This document shows positions 1 through 8,396 of a DNA stretch of 64,000 nucleotides, in pieces. The DNA is taken from positions 2,604,001 to 2,668,000 of the forward strand of contig NZ_LR134363.1 of NCBI RefSeq assembly GCF_900637295.1, in the 5' to 3' direction. The notes below the pieces were generated by a model. That model ran no database searches, had not been told where the DNA came from, and saw only the letters and a list, made by a program, of their open reading frames with translations. This DNA comes from Actinomyces slackii (lineage in GTDB: Bacteria > Actinomycetota > Actinomycetes > Actinomycetales > Actinomycetaceae). The position numbers and the translations under genes are program-made. Position 1 is the stretch's first letter. Each line of letters starts with the position of its first letter.

Positions 1-166
1 ATGGCGTGGCAACGACCGTGAGCCAGCATGCACCAGCGCCCAGCCCGATCCCCGCACGCCCAGGAGGATCGCCACGGAAGCGCGGATCGCAGGCAAGGCA
101 TCCACTGCCTCACTCTGGATACCAACGCTGTCCCACAAATACGACCTGCAACCGCCGGAAGAATGC

Positions 167-172
167 TAGCGT
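167..172 (+). promoter_or_regulatory. -10-like hexamer for a leaderless start
   Basis: TAGCGT lies exactly 6 nt before the ATG at 179. The same TANNNT-6/7 nt-start arrangement recurs in front of at least eight other genes in this window, so this is probably the promoter of the TIR-SLOG operon, giving an mRNA that begins at or next to the ATG. No Shine-Dalgarno sequence is visible and no convincing -35 is seen. Bases 1-166 hold no gene I can support. Confidence 0.45.
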
Positions 173-178
173 AGTGGC

Positions 179-2545
179 ATGTCGCCCCCTTCAGCGCCCA
201 CACCCTCCATCCTGGACATCTTCGTCGTCTGGAATCCCAAGGACCGCGTTGGCGAACGCGTCTTCTCGACGATCTACGAGCACTACCACAGCGAGGCCTA
301 CTCAGGCCTGGCCGGCGGTGCCATCGATGTGTACGCACGATCGGAACCAGCATACGGCGCCGATAAGCCCCTGCCCATCCCGGTGAAGCCGTTGGAAGGC
401 TCGCCTTCCACCGGCCAGGACGCCGCGGAGTTCACCGTCATCCTCCCGGTCATCGGGGTCCATCTCATGGAGCAGGCGAGTAGTGGTCCGTGGGCGCATT
501 ACATTGTCGATCTTCTCAAATTGCGCAACGAACCCGATGACAAGGAGCGCCGGAGAATTGTCGTACCGATCCTACAGGACGGTGTCAGCACGATCGGCGC
601 ACCCAACGTAATATCGGAACTACTACGCAGGCAAGGACTCCACTACGACAGCCTCACCTGGTCAGAGAGGGTGGCAGCAGAGAGCGTCGAGTCCATGGGG
701 GCTCTGACTCGCGACCTGAGCCAAATGATCGTCCAAGCGCTCCTCACAGATTCGAATGCCGACGAGCGGATCACAGTATTCCTGAGCCATGCACGCCAGG
801 ATATTCCCGAACCTGGTAGCATACACAGTCAACAGCAAAACGTCGTAACCGACGCAACCGAGCTCATCGACAAAACTCGCCTCAGAAGGTTTCTCGACAT
901 TCGTGATATTCAGGGAAACGACGACTGGCACCAGGCCATCGCCGAAAAGGCCAGCACCCACGCTCTTCTCATGCTGCGCACCGACCACTACTCAAGTCGC
1001 TCATTCACCCAGTGGGAGGTCCTGGATGCCAAGAGAGCCGATGTTCCCATTGTGAGTCTTACAGCCTTGGAGCACGGTGAATCTCGAGGATCCTTTCTCA
1101 TGGACCACATTCCCACTATCGCCTACCCCGCATCACCCACTCCACCGATTCCTCAGGGTGCCGACCACAACAACGATATCGCCAATCTCCGCAGACGCGC
1201 TGTGATGACTGCATTGAACGCTTTGGTCGACGAGTGCCTCAAGCGAGCTCTATGGACAAAGCAAACCGTCTTCAGGAAGGCAGTCGCTGAATCGCTGTCA
1301 GCCGACAATACTGGCTTCGACGCGAGGCCTGTACATTCACCTGAACCGACAACGCTGGCCAAGCTCTTACGCGAGCACCGAGAAGATCATAAGGATGATA
1401 GAGAATTTTGGCTCATCCATCCTGATCCACCACTTCTCGCACCGGAGCACGAGACGATCCTCGATCTGTGCGAACTCGCAAAATACGAGCGGAACTCTGT
1501 GCACATTCTGACGCCGCGGACCTTCCTTGCCTCCGGAGGCGTTCTGGCTGACGACAAGCCTGGCGATGAACACCGAATCGCTGCCTCGCTCAACGATCTG
1601 GATGCTGGCCGTCCCCTGGCCCACTGGCGTTTGGGTCTCTCAATGGCTCTGAGTGAGGACCAGGGTGCGCTCGGCCTCAAGCCCGTCCACTTGGAACAAG
1701 TCGTTGCTGAGATCGCCCAACTGGTCCTACTGGCCGGCGGGTCTGTCACCTATGCCGGAGCGCTCGGGACTCATGCCCCCGATCTCACGTCAGCCGTCCT
1801 CGATGCAGTGAGCCAATACACCGAGTTCACCCTGCGTGAAGAGCAGAAATTCCGAGCACGGGAGGCAATCCCTAAAACATACCACCCCGGACCCATGTTC
1901 TATGTGACTACTCCCTGCACTCAGATCAAAACAAGTGAAGCACTAGAGCGTCTGAGAATGGCCCGCAAGGCACTCTGCAATCGGGTAAAGTTTGAAACGA
2001 TCGACGCTTATGGTCACACTCATGATCTGGACGAGGAGAACGAGACTCTTATTTGGCCCGATTCCAGCACTCCCACCCAGATCGCCGCCGCAATCAGCGC
2101 CGTCCGCAGTCAACTGCCGCGGTTATGTCACGCCCGACTCGTTATCGGCGGAAAAACTATCCCTCGATCAGATTCCCATCCTGACGGCTACAGCGGATCG
2201 ATGCCGGGAATCATCGAGGAAGCGCTGGTCACCGTGCGCGCCGGACAGCCTCTTTATATCGCTGGTGGTTTCGGTGGCGCGTCAGCACTGCTGGCCAAAC
2301 AACTCGATCTTCCCGGCAGTCAGGATGACAAGCTTCCCACCACGATTGGAAAGATGAGTCCTGCGATGAGCAGTGCTATCGACGAGATTCGCCGCTCCTA
2401 CCACTGGCGGACTGACATTGGACTGAGCGAGGCCGATGTCTCCCGACTGTCGAGGACGCATCGCCCCGCGGAGCTTGCTGGGCTCATTGCCAAAGGGCTC
2501 ATCTCTCTCGCATCTAAGTCTACACCCCCTTCAGGAGAATCATGA
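179..2545 (+). CDS. TIR-TIR-SLOG protein, putative NAD-linked immune sensor/effector
   Basis: The protein has 788 aa. Residues about 10-185 look like a degenerate TIR fold: it opens with ILDIFVVW and has no Glu at the usual catalytic place, reading PWAHYIVDLL near 104-113. Residues about 196-317 form a second TIR domain (RITVFLSHARQD) with a candidate catalytic Glu280 in SFTQWEVLDAK. Residues about 484-720 resemble a SLOG (LOG/DprA-like Rossmann) domain: GLSMAL, then LLAGGSVTYAG, then LVIGGK and PLYIAGGFGGAS. In Thoeris immunity a TIR enzyme makes a cyclic ADP-ribose isomer that is bound by a SLOG domain; here both modules sit in one chain, so an NAD-derived signal sensed or made by this protein is an inference. 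The stop overlaps the next TIR gene by 4 nt (ATGA), so translation is coupled. GC is lower than in the housekeeping genes nearby, which suggests acquisition by transfer. The domain calls are by eye. Confidence 0.7.
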   Translation: MSPPSAPTPSILDIFVVWNPKDRVGERVFSTIYEHYHSEAYSGLAGGAIDVYARSEPAYGADKPLPIPVKPLEGSPSTGQDAAEFTVILPVIGVHLMEQASSGPWAHYIVDLLKLRNEPDDKERRRIVVPILQDGVSTIGAPNVISELLRRQGLHYDSLTWSERVAAESVESMGALTRDLSQMIVQALLTDSNADERITVFLSHARQDIPEPGSIHSQQQNVVTDATELIDKTRLRRFLDIRDIQGNDDWHQAIAEKASTHALLMLRTDHYSSRSFTQWEVLDAKRADVPIVSLTALEHGESRGSFLMDHIPTIAYPASPTPPIPQGADHNNDIANLRRRAVMTALNALVDECLKRALWTKQTVFRKAVAESLSADNTGFDARPVHSPEPTTLAKLLREHREDHKDDREFWLIHPDPPLLAPEHETILDLCELAKYERNSVHILTPRTFLASGGVLADDKPGDEHRIAASLNDLDAGRPLAHWRLGLSMALSEDQGALGLKPVHLEQVVAEIAQLVLLAGGSVTYAGALGTHAPDLTSAVLDAVSQYTEFTLREEQKFRAREAIPKTYHPGPMFYVTTPCTQIKTSEALERLRMARKALCNRVKFETIDAYGHTHDLDEENETLIWPDSSTPTQIAAAISAVRSQLPRLCHARLVIGGKTIPRSDSHPDGYSGSMPGIIEEALVTVRAGQPLYIAGGFGGASALLAKQLDLPGSQDDKLPTTIGKMSPAMSSAIDEIRRSYHWRTDIGLSEADVSRLSRTHRPAELAGLIAKGLISLASKSTPPSGES

Positions 2546-3273
2546 AAAAGAACCACAACCATTCTACCCTTCAGATCTTTCTGAGTTTTGCCGAGGATAC
2601 AGGATCGGAACGAGCCATCGACATTCAAGAGATCTTCGAGGGAGTCGGTATCAACATCATCGTCGCTAAGCACGACGTTGTTCCCGGCACCCAGTGGGAC
2701 GACGGCATAGAGTCATTCTTGGATTCGAGCGACGCTCTCATCTGCCTCGGCACACCCGGCTTTTCCCAACGAGCCTGGTGCCAGCAGGAGGTGGGATGGG
2801 CGCTGGCACGCAGGCTGCCGATCTTCTGGATCTCTTACGATGTCAAAGAACTCCCTTGCGGACTGCTCGCAGGAACGCAGGCGCATACATCCCAGCCTAG
2901 CGATTCCGCAGAAGACGACGTTCAAGCAATAGCTGAATGGTGCTTCCGACTAGAACCCCTGAGGGATCCGCTCACTCAGCATCTCATCACGAGCCTTGCG
3001 TCGTCGTCATCATTTGACGAGAGCGATTCGATCGTGTCACTCCTTGCGCAGGCCTCTTCTCTTGAGAAGCAGAATTGGGAGCGCATCATCTCGATCGCCG
3101 CGAACAATGAACAGTTCGGTCGGGCACACCGATACGTGCATCATGGCTGGGGATGGCAGTCCCAGCCTTTGTTGGTCGATTGGTTAAAGGAGCAGATAGA
3201 CGGCAAACCTGAACATGTTCGTAAGCCAAAACGAAAGAGCAATACAATGAAAGGACCACCAAGAGTCAAATAG
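2542..3273 (+). CDS. TIR-domain protein, second gene of the putative immune operon
   Basis: The protein has 243 aa. An N-terminal TIR domain covers about residues 9-135: QIFLSFAEDT forms strand A and the BB-loop region follows around DVVPGTQWDDGIESFL. The helix AWCQQEVGWALARR carries Glu83, the position of the catalytic Glu in NAD-cleaving TIRs. The remaining ~110 residues are helical and end in a Lys/Arg-rich tail (HVRKPKRKSN); I recognise no second domain. The ATG overlaps the stop of the TIR-SLOG gene, so the two products are probably made together. A plausible role is NAD cleavage or signal synthesis, with the upstream SLOG domain as receptor, as ThsB signals to ThsA in Thoeris; that is inference. 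It could equally be an NADase effector. Confidence 0.75.
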   Translation: MKKNHNHSTLQIFLSFAEDTGSERAIDIQEIFEGVGINIIVAKHDVVPGTQWDDGIESFLDSSDALICLGTPGFSQRAWCQQEVGWALARRLPIFWISYDVKELPCGLLAGTQAHTSQPSDSAEDDVQAIAEWCFRLEPLRDPLTQHLITSLASSSSFDESDSIVSLLAQASSLEKQNWERIISIAANNEQFGRAHRYVHHGWGWQSQPLLVDWLKEQIDGKPEHVRKPKRKSNTMKGPPRVK

Positions 3274-4227
3274 AGGATCCGAAATCGCCGCACCCACCGT
3301 TGTAGCATTCAAACAAACCCGATCTTCTCGACACCTATCTTGCCTAGAAGCTGCCGCTACATAAAGCAGTTCGACCAGACAGATCATCAGTGAGGCACCG
3401 AAAGGGCAGGTCCATGACTCCATCGCGAGCCAATGCCGGTCGAAACATGAACAGAAACTATCGGCGACAGATTTTTATTGCACGTCAAGATCGAACTAAT
3501 AAGTCTAATAGCGAAACCACAACAACAACAGACGTGTTCATAGCCCTACTAACCCATGCATCCGTAGCACTATCATTTGTCGGAATTCTTGTGAATTCGG
3601 ACCAGAAGGTCGCCGACAGTCGTCAATTGGTGGAAAAAGGGGCTCCTAACTTCTCGGGAATCAATACTTTACTCGATACTGCATCAACATGCTTTAATGT
3701 GACAGTCGTGTTAATTATTCTAACTTCAGTTATTTCCATCACTGCATTTCCCCTCGTGCTTCAACATGAAAGCAACTCGAAGGCTGACCTGCGTCGCAAG
3801 TCGAAAAAAGAATCTTCTCGTTTTATTTACATTACACTAGGCGTATTTGTTAGCGTCTGTGCGGCGCTCACATTCTCTCACACTTTCTTAGCCTTAAAAG
3901 GAGAGCACCTCTCCAAGCAACCATATTGCCACCAGGAAACTTGCCTTAACAAAGATCCACAGGGAACTAACTGCGAAACTGATGATGAAAGAATCGATGT
4001 CGCTTCTGCGTCCATCGGTACCGACGGAGATTCTCCGCGCGAGATCGGAACTATCTCGCTTGTTTACTCCCCTAAGTGTGGAGCGAACTGGGGTCACTTC
4101 GAAATGATCACTGGCTACGACTTGACCTCATATCGTGATACTGAGTTTTTTATTCAAAGCTATGATGACAATTCGGGAAATAAGCGCGACAACAAGAGCG
4201 AAAGAGTAAGAGGTCAAGACTATGCTA

Positions 4228-5378
4228 TGGCCGGCTTTAAACAAGGTTTCCTTCTGGTGGGGTGATTGGTAGGTGTTCGAAGTCGTAGTCGAAGGTGCGG
4301 CTAGTGATGTAGCTGGTGAACGCGGTCCAGGTCTGCTCGGGGGTGTCGCGTTGAATGTTGGCGATGTGACCTTTCGCGGTGTTCCAAACGTGCTCGGTGG
4401 GGTTGTGGTCCGGCGCGTAGGGCGGTAGGTAGATCGGGGTGATACGGTCTAGTGCCTCGCCGGGCTCGTACAGGCTGGTCAGGGCCTTGGCGTGGTGGAA
4501 TCTGGCGTTATCCAGGACGACAGCGATCCTGTCGTTGTCTGTTTCGCGTGCCAGGCGAGCCATCGCCAGGATGATCTGTTCGGCGTTCTGGTTGCCCTCG
4601 ATGGGATAGACCTTCATCTTCTTGGTGGTCAGGCTCAGGGCCCCGAAGAAGGATTGGGCCGAGCGCGTGCGGTCAACGTGGATCTTGGTGCGCTCGCCCT
4701 TGGGCAGCCACATACGACGGGTCTCGGCCTCGTGCTCCACACGGACCTCATCGACGGTGTACACCTCCCAGCCGCCGGCCAACAGGCCGGCGACCTCGGC
4801 GCGGATCTGCGCCATCCGCTCGGTGATGGCCTTCTCATCGCGGCGCTTGTCGAAGGGATCGGGCAGCTTGAAGCTCATGCCGGCCAAGCGCAGGAGCAGC
4901 TGGTAGGAGGAGTCCGAGGCGTACTCCACGCCGAACCTCGCACTGACCACGTCGCGCAGGGCGGGTACGTCCCAGAAGTCGGCGGCGATGCCGGACCGCG
5001 ATGGTGGCTGGCTCAGGACCTCCTTGAGCTGCTCCTTTTGGGTGCGGGTGAGTTTCGCGGCGTTCTCATTTCCGGCGTGACCGGTCACGACGGAATGCAG
5101 TCTGGTGCGCCGCCAGTCCGCCAGCCATTCCTTCACGGTTCTCTCGCATCGGTCGACCATTTCAGCGATAACACCCACGTCAACGCCACGGGACGCGTAG
5201 AGAATCGCCTCGGCTTTCAATCTGACCAGGATCAGCGTGTCATTGCGCTTCTTCCATCCCAAAAGGACATCGCGCTCATCCGACGTGACATCAACCCGCA
5301 TGCGCCCATTCTATACCTCGCCCGCACCAATATCCACCCAAGAACACACCGGAATACGGTTTTGTTTAATTCCGGCCA
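4228..5378. mobile_element. IS630-family insertion sequence
   Basis: This is a 1151-bp element. Its termini are imperfect inverted repeats: TGGCCGGCTTTAAACAA at the left end and the complement of TGGCCGGAATTAAACAA at the right, differing at two positions. TA dinucleotides flank it (4226-4227 and 5379-5380), the target preference of the IS630/Tc1 superfamily. It carries one transposase gene on the minus strand, whose stop codon lies inside the left repeat. It interrupts the DUF2690-like membrane gene. Confidence 0.88.
4237..5301 (-). CDS. IS630-family DDE transposase
   Basis: The protein has 354 aa, usual for the family. The N-terminal part (about 1-150) is helix-turn-helix, with VIAEMVDRCERTVKEWLADW as the clearest recognition segment. 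The catalytic core follows with VYTVDEVRVE (first Asp), IAVVLDNARFHH (second Asp) and DHNPTEHVWN (Glu), the DDE triad with the typical PPYAPDHNPTE stretch. The frame is intact and both ends of the element are present, so it may still be active. Its GC content is closer to the chromosome than that of the gene it interrupts. Confidence 0.93.
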   Translation of the reverse strand: MRVDVTSDERDVLLGWKKRNDTLILVRLKAEAILYASRGVDVGVIAEMVDRCERTVKEWLADWRRTRLHSVVTGHAGNENAAKLTRTQKEQLKEVLSQPPSRSGIAADFWDVPALRDVVSARFGVEYASDSSYQLLLRLAGMSFKLPDPFDKRRDEKAITERMAQIRAEVAGLLAGGWEVYTVDEVRVEHEAETRRMWLPKGERTKIHVDRTRSAQSFFGALSLTTKKMKVYPIEGNQNAEQIILAMARLARETDNDRIAVVLDNARFHHAKALTSLYEPGEALDRITPIYLPPYAPDHNPTEHVWNTAKGHIANIQRDTPEQTWTAFTSYITSRTFDYDFEHLPITPPEGNLV

Positions 5379-5542
5379 TAGTCGCGGATGGACCGGTATG
5401 GTCGATGCCACAGCGGGAGGAGACGATGAGAGCAGTACCATCTACTGCGTTCACTTCGAGGGCACAACTAACTCTGGAGAGAAGGCTGTAGGCGACTTAT
5501 GCAGCAGTTAAGAAAAAGACTACGATGCTCAATACTCGAGCG

Positions 5543-6460
5543 CTACCGCACTGCCCGCGCCGATGTGTAGAGGCACAGCGCTGCCGCGGCGGCCACGTTG
5601 AGGGACTCCGCCTTGCCGTAGACGGGGATCGAGACCACGGCGTCGGCCAGGCCCAGGGCCTCTGGCGGCAGGCCATGAGCCTCGTTGCCCAGCAGCCACG
5701 CGCTCGGCGCTGCCAGCAGGTCGCCGGCCTCGAACAGGTCGAAGTCCCCGCGTGCATCCGCCGCCAGCACGGTCAGACCCGCCGCGCGCACAGCATCGAC
5801 GGCGTCGTCGAGCGCCACCCCCGTGACGACCGGCAGGTGGAAGAGGCTGCCCGCGCTCGCCCTGACCACCTTGGGCGACGTCGCCTCCACGCTGCCCCGT
5901 GCCAGGATCACGGCATCGGCCCCCGCGGCGTCGGCCGCGCGGATCATCGTGCCCGCATTGCCCGGGTCCTGCGCCTCCGCCAGAACAGCAACCAGCCGCG
6001 CGCCCTCAAGGGCCCGAGCCAAGGCCTCGCTGCCCGTGGCCTCATCCATGGCGACCACCGCCAGGACCCCCTGGGCGTCCCGGCTCATGGCCTCCATGAC
6101 TGGGCCGCTGACCACATGCGCGTACAGGCCCGCATCCTGGGCCTCCTGCCAGATCTCCGAGTGCCTCTCCAGCGCCACCTCGGTCAGATAGACATCCAGC
6201 ACCCGCTCCTGGGAGAAGCGCACCGCCTCCCTCACCCCCTGCGGGCCCTCGACCAGGAAGCGGCGGTGCTTGGATCGTGCGCTCCTGCGGGCCAGTCCCG
6301 CTACCCGGGCCACGCGCGTGGAGGCCGTATTGGTCAGGATCTCCCGGCCCGCCGCCGGGCCCTCGCCGATCGTGCGGCGCCTGGGGCCTCGCACGGCAGG
6401 GGCCTGCTCCTCGTCGTCGCGCAGGAGCTCGTCAGGGTCAAAGGGAGTCGAAGGGCTCAT
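5543..6460 (-). CDS. TrmH/SpoU-family RNA 2'-O-methyltransferase
   Basis: The protein has 305 aa. After a disordered ~45-residue leader comes an L7Ae-like substrate-binding segment (HRRFLVEGPQGVREAV), then the SPOUT knot methyltransferase domain. The three family motifs are present: AEAQDPGNAGTMIRAADAAG, LLGNEAHGLPPE and IPVYGKAESLNVAAAAAL. The enzyme should methylate ribose in rRNA or tRNA using SAM; the target nucleotide cannot be read from sequence. The start ATG is preceded by TAGGCT and 6 nt, a leaderless-type promoter. It lies just outside the accessory island and the 3' ends of the two converge, marking the return to chromosomal backbone. Confidence 0.9.
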   Translation of the reverse strand: MSPSTPFDPDELLRDDEEQAPAVRGPRRRTIGEGPAAGREILTNTASTRVARVAGLARRSARSKHRRFLVEGPQGVREAVRFSQERVLDVYLTEVALERHSEIWQEAQDAGLYAHVVSGPVMEAMSRDAQGVLAVVAMDEATGSEALARALEGARLVAVLAEAQDPGNAGTMIRAADAAGADAVILARGSVEATSPKVVRASAGSLFHLPVVTGVALDDAVDAVRAAGLTVLAADARGDFDLFEAGDLLAAPSAWLLGNEAHGLPPEALGLADAVVSIPVYGKAESLNVAAAAALCLYTSARAVR

Positions 6461-6466
6461 GCCGCC

Positions 6467-6472
6467 AGCCTA
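6467..6472 (-). promoter_or_regulatory. -10-like hexamer of the TrmH-family gene
   Basis: On the minus strand TAGGCT is followed by 6 nt (GGCGGC) and the start ATG at 6460. There is no ribosome binding site, so the mRNA is probably leaderless. Confidence 0.5.
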
Positions 6473-6526
6473 CGGGACCCCTTCGCACGCACTCGGCAGC
6501 GATCGTGAACGTGCTTTTGCGTCGAC

Positions 6527-6587
6527 GACGAGGGTTTGCCTCATTAACCCCCGTGCTAACCCCAGTGCGATGACGCGAACCCTCGTC
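6527..6587. repeat. Extragenic imperfect inverted repeat
   Basis: GACGAGGGTTTGC (6527-6539) and GCGAACCCTCGTC (6575-6587) are complementary with one mismatch. Weaker matching extends outward (GCGTC on one side, TACGC on the other). It lies between trmH and the rplT terminator, on neither gene's coding strand. It could be a dispersed repeat or an operator; the sequence alone does not say. Confidence 0.5.
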
Positions 6588-6670
6588 CGATACGCAGACC
6601 CACGTCCGTGACGCGAGCAGGCGCCGGCGAGCAGCACCCCCGGCACCACTCCCCCAACCGCCCCATGCAC

Positions 6671-6716
6671 CGAGCCCTCGCGGATGACCGGCGCACCAGT
6701 CATCCGCGAGGGCTCG
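6671..6716 (-). terminator. Hairpin terminator of infC-rpmI-rplT
   Basis: A perfect 18-bp stem has arms CGAGCCCTCGCGGATGAC (6671-6688) and its complement (6699-6716), with a 10-nt loop. It begins 43 nt after the rplT stop. There is no U-run on the minus strand, as is usual for high-GC actinobacterial terminators. Confidence 0.75.
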
Positions 6717-6758
6717 TCTCGCGTGCTCCGGGCTATCGGGCCCGGCGACGCGGCAGAA

Positions 6759-7139
6759 TCAGGCCTTGGGGGCGTTGACGTCCTGCGGCAGTGCCTTGCG
6801 GGCGGTCTCGATCAGGGCCGAGAACGCGGCGGGCTCGTTGACGGCCAGCTCGGCCAGCATGCGGCGGTCGACCTCCACCCCGGCCAGGCCCAGGCCCTGG
6901 ATGAAGCGGTTGTAGGTCAGGCCCTCGGCGCGGGCGGCGGCGTTGATGCGCTGGATCCACAGGCGACGGAAGTCGCCCTTGCGGGCGCGACGGTCGCGGA
7001 AGGCGTAGACGCCGGAGTGGGTGACCTGCTCCTTGGCCTTGCGGTAGAGGCGGGAGCGCTGACCGCGGTAGCCCGAGGCCTTCTCAAGAACGGAACGACG
7101 CTTCTTCTGGGCGTTGACGGCCCTCTTCACACGTGCCAT
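6759..7139 (-). CDS. rplT: 50S ribosomal protein L20
   Basis: The protein has 126 aa and is full length. The family core is clear: [44 protein letters not shown] and [18 protein letters not shown]. It binds 23S rRNA during early 50S assembly and in several bacteria represses its own operon. Its position as last gene after infC and rpmI is the near-universal order. A 28-nt gap separates it from rpmI. Confidence 0.98.
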   Translation of the reverse strand: MARVKRAVNAQKKRRSVLEKASGYRGQRSRLYRKAKEQVTHSGVYAFRDRRARKGDFRRLWIQRINAAARAEGLTYNRFIQGLGLAGVEVDRRMLAELAVNEPAAFSALIETARKALPQDVNAPKA

Positions 7140-7167
7140 GCGATGACTCCTTCAGTGATGGGGCCGC

Positions 7168-7362
7168 TCAGCGGCCGAGCAGCTTCTTGACCTTGCGGAC
7201 GTCGGCCGGGGCCACCGGCTGGTCCTGGGACAGCTTGCGCTTGCGACGGGAGGACTTGACCTCAAGCAGGTGGCGCTTGTTCGTCTGCTCGCGCATGAGC
7301 TTGCCGCTGCCGGTCACCCGGAAGCGCTTCTTGGCACCGGAGTGCGTCTTGTTCTTCGGCAT
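7168..7362 (-). CDS. rpmI: 50S ribosomal protein L35
   Basis: The protein has 64 aa. It begins MPKNKTHSGAKKRFRVTGSG, the conserved L35 start, which fixes the ATG at 7362; an upstream in-frame ATG would add 19 unrelated residues. GGAAGAGGAAGAAAT lies just before the start and supplies a good ribosome binding site. It is the middle gene of infC-rpmI-rplT. Confidence 0.97.
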   Translation of the reverse strand: MPKNKTHSGAKKRFRVTGSGKLMREQTNKRHLLEVKSSRRKRKLSQDQPVAPADVRKVKKLLGR

Positions 7363-7464
7363 ATTTCTTCCTCTTCCTGGTCCTTGGCCGATGGGCCCGG
7401 GACTGCGGACCCCGCTCACGGTGGTGAGGGGGTGGGTCTGGGTGGTCGTCAGTGGTGGCGGGCC

Positions 7465-8100
7465 TCAGGCCTGATCCTGGGCCGAGGCGCCCGCGGCGGA
7501 GGGCTTGGCGCCCCTGCCCGCGTGCTTCTCGGCGCGGCGGGCGGCGCGGGCCTCCTCGCGACGACGGCGCTGATCCGACTTGACCTCGGCCTTCTTGCGG
7601 ACCGGGGCCAGGACCATGACCATGTTGCGGCCGTCCTGCCGGGGGTGGGACTCGATGGTGCCCAGCTCGGCCATCTCCTCGGCCAGGCCCTGCAGGAGCC
7701 GGATGCCCAGCTCGGGGCGGGACTGCTCGCGGCCGCGGAAGCGCACGATGCACTTGACCTTGTCCCCGCCCTTGAGGAATCGCTCGACGTGCCCGCGCTT
7801 GGTGGCGTAGTCGTGCTCATCGATCTTGGGGCGGAACTGGATCTCCTTGAGCTGGGTGTTGGCCTGGTTGCGTCGGGCATCCCGGGCCTTCATGGCCGAC
7901 TCGTACTTGAACTTGCCGTAGTCCATGAGCTTGCACACCGGGGGGCGTGCGTCCGGGGCGACCTCGACCAGATCCAGGTCGGCCTCCTCGGCCAGACGCA
8001 GGGCATCCTCCACGCGCACGACGCCGACCTGCTCGCCGCTGGGACCGACGAGGCGCACTTCGGGAACGCGGATCCGTTCGTTGATACGGGGCTCGCTGAT
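7465..8100 (-). CDS. infC: Translation initiation factor IF-3, ATC start codon
   Basis: The protein has 211 aa. Starting at the ATC at 8100 it reads [19 protein letters not shown], the conserved IF-3 beginning, with GAGGAA 6 nt upstream; the first in-frame ATG (8058) would cut off 14 conserved residues. The core continues with [15 protein letters not shown] and ends in [11 protein letters not shown]. Residues after about 180 are a basic Ala/Arg-rich tail. A rare start codon is the classic signature of infC autoregulation, since IF-3 rejects non-canonical starts: AUU in Escherichia coli, here AUC. The gene leads the ribosomal operon and has a leader of about 220 nt. Confidence 0.95.
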   Translation of the reverse strand: MSEPRINERIRVPEVRLVGPSGEQVGVVRVEDALRLAEEADLDLVEVAPDARPPVCKLMDYGKFKYESAMKARDARRNQANTQLKEIQFRPKIDEHDYATKRGHVERFLKGGDKVKCIVRFRGREQSRPELGIRLLQGLAEEMAELGTIESHPRQDGRNMVMVLAPVRKKAEVKSDQRRRREEARAARRAEKHAGRGAKPSAAGASAQDQA

Positions 8101-8147
8101 GGCGGTTCCTCACTCTAGAGTCACGGAAGACCGCAGGAGCGGAGAAA

Positions 8148-8178
8148 GGCCCCCGCCCTGTCACGCAGGTCGGAGGCC
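8148..8178 (-). promoter_or_regulatory. Attenuator-like hairpin in the infC leader
   Basis: On the minus strand GGCCTCCGACCTG pairs with CAGGGCGGGGGCC across a 5-nt loop (12 of 13 positions, one via G-U), directly followed by TTTCT. It lies between the predicted promoter (8327-8355) and the infC start, so it is placed to stop or slow transcription before the operon. The remainder of 8101-8326 is leader without a supportable gene. Confidence 0.5.
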
Positions 8179-8326
8179 TCGAATGAGCACGGCTGCCCGC
8201 ACGGCCAGGGCCGTGGGACGACCGTGGAGGGCTGGTGCCCTCGCATGAACCCGGTCCCCTTGTTGGGATCAAGGTGGGATCTCTCCGCTTGCGCACCGGG
8301 GCTGGGCCCCGGCCGGTCAGGCGTCA

Positions 8327-8355
8327 AGGCTACCAGTGCCAGGCATCGTGCCCAA
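8327..8355 (-). promoter_or_regulatory. Promoter of infC-rpmI-rplT
   Basis: On the minus strand TTGGGC (8355-8350) and TAGCCT (8332-8327) are separated by 17 nt, a housekeeping-sigma arrangement. Transcription would start near 8320, leaving about 220 nt of leader before the ATC start. Confidence 0.5.
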
Positions 8356-8396
8356 GGTGGCCGACGGCGCCGCCTGCGTGAGGCTGCCCACGCGTC

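Larger units (their letters stand above)
3414..5511 (+). pseudogene. Three-TM protein with DUF2690-like domain, split by IS630
   Basis: The 5' part runs from the ATG at 3414 (a GTG at 3390 is also in frame) to 4227, and the 3' part from 5381 to the TAA ending at 5511. Joining these across the IS and one TA target copy keeps the frame and gives about 314 aa. Three hydrophobic segments are visible (FIALLTHASVALSFVGILV, VTVVLIILTSVISITAFPLV, FIYITLGVFVSVCAALTF). They are followed by an outer domain with the DUF2690 pattern: CLNKDPQGTNC, then LVYSPKCGANWGHF. The restored tail supplies GWTGMVDA and a further Cys (IYCVHFEG), as expected at the end of such a domain. In its present state the frame runs into the IS and stops at 4265 after a short foreign tail. 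A 140-nt gap separates it from the TIR gene, so co-transcription is possible but unproven. Codon use is AT-richer than in the flanks. Confidence 0.75.

Noticed and set aside
6..386. Open frame at the left edge overlapping the TIR-SLOG gene
   Set aside because: It is Pro/Ser/Arg-rich low complexity in another frame, with no domain and no ribosome binding site; the overlapping frame has clear domains.
4492..5380. Plus-strand open frame across the IS630 transposase
   Set aside because: It is antisense to the transposase. Only its last 131 nt (5381-5511) are real coding sequence, the 3' part of the interrupted membrane gene.
8121..8327. Short frame in the infC leader considered as a leader peptide
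   Set aside because: It needs a TTG start next to the promoter hexamer, has no ribosome binding site, and shows no run of regulatory codons.
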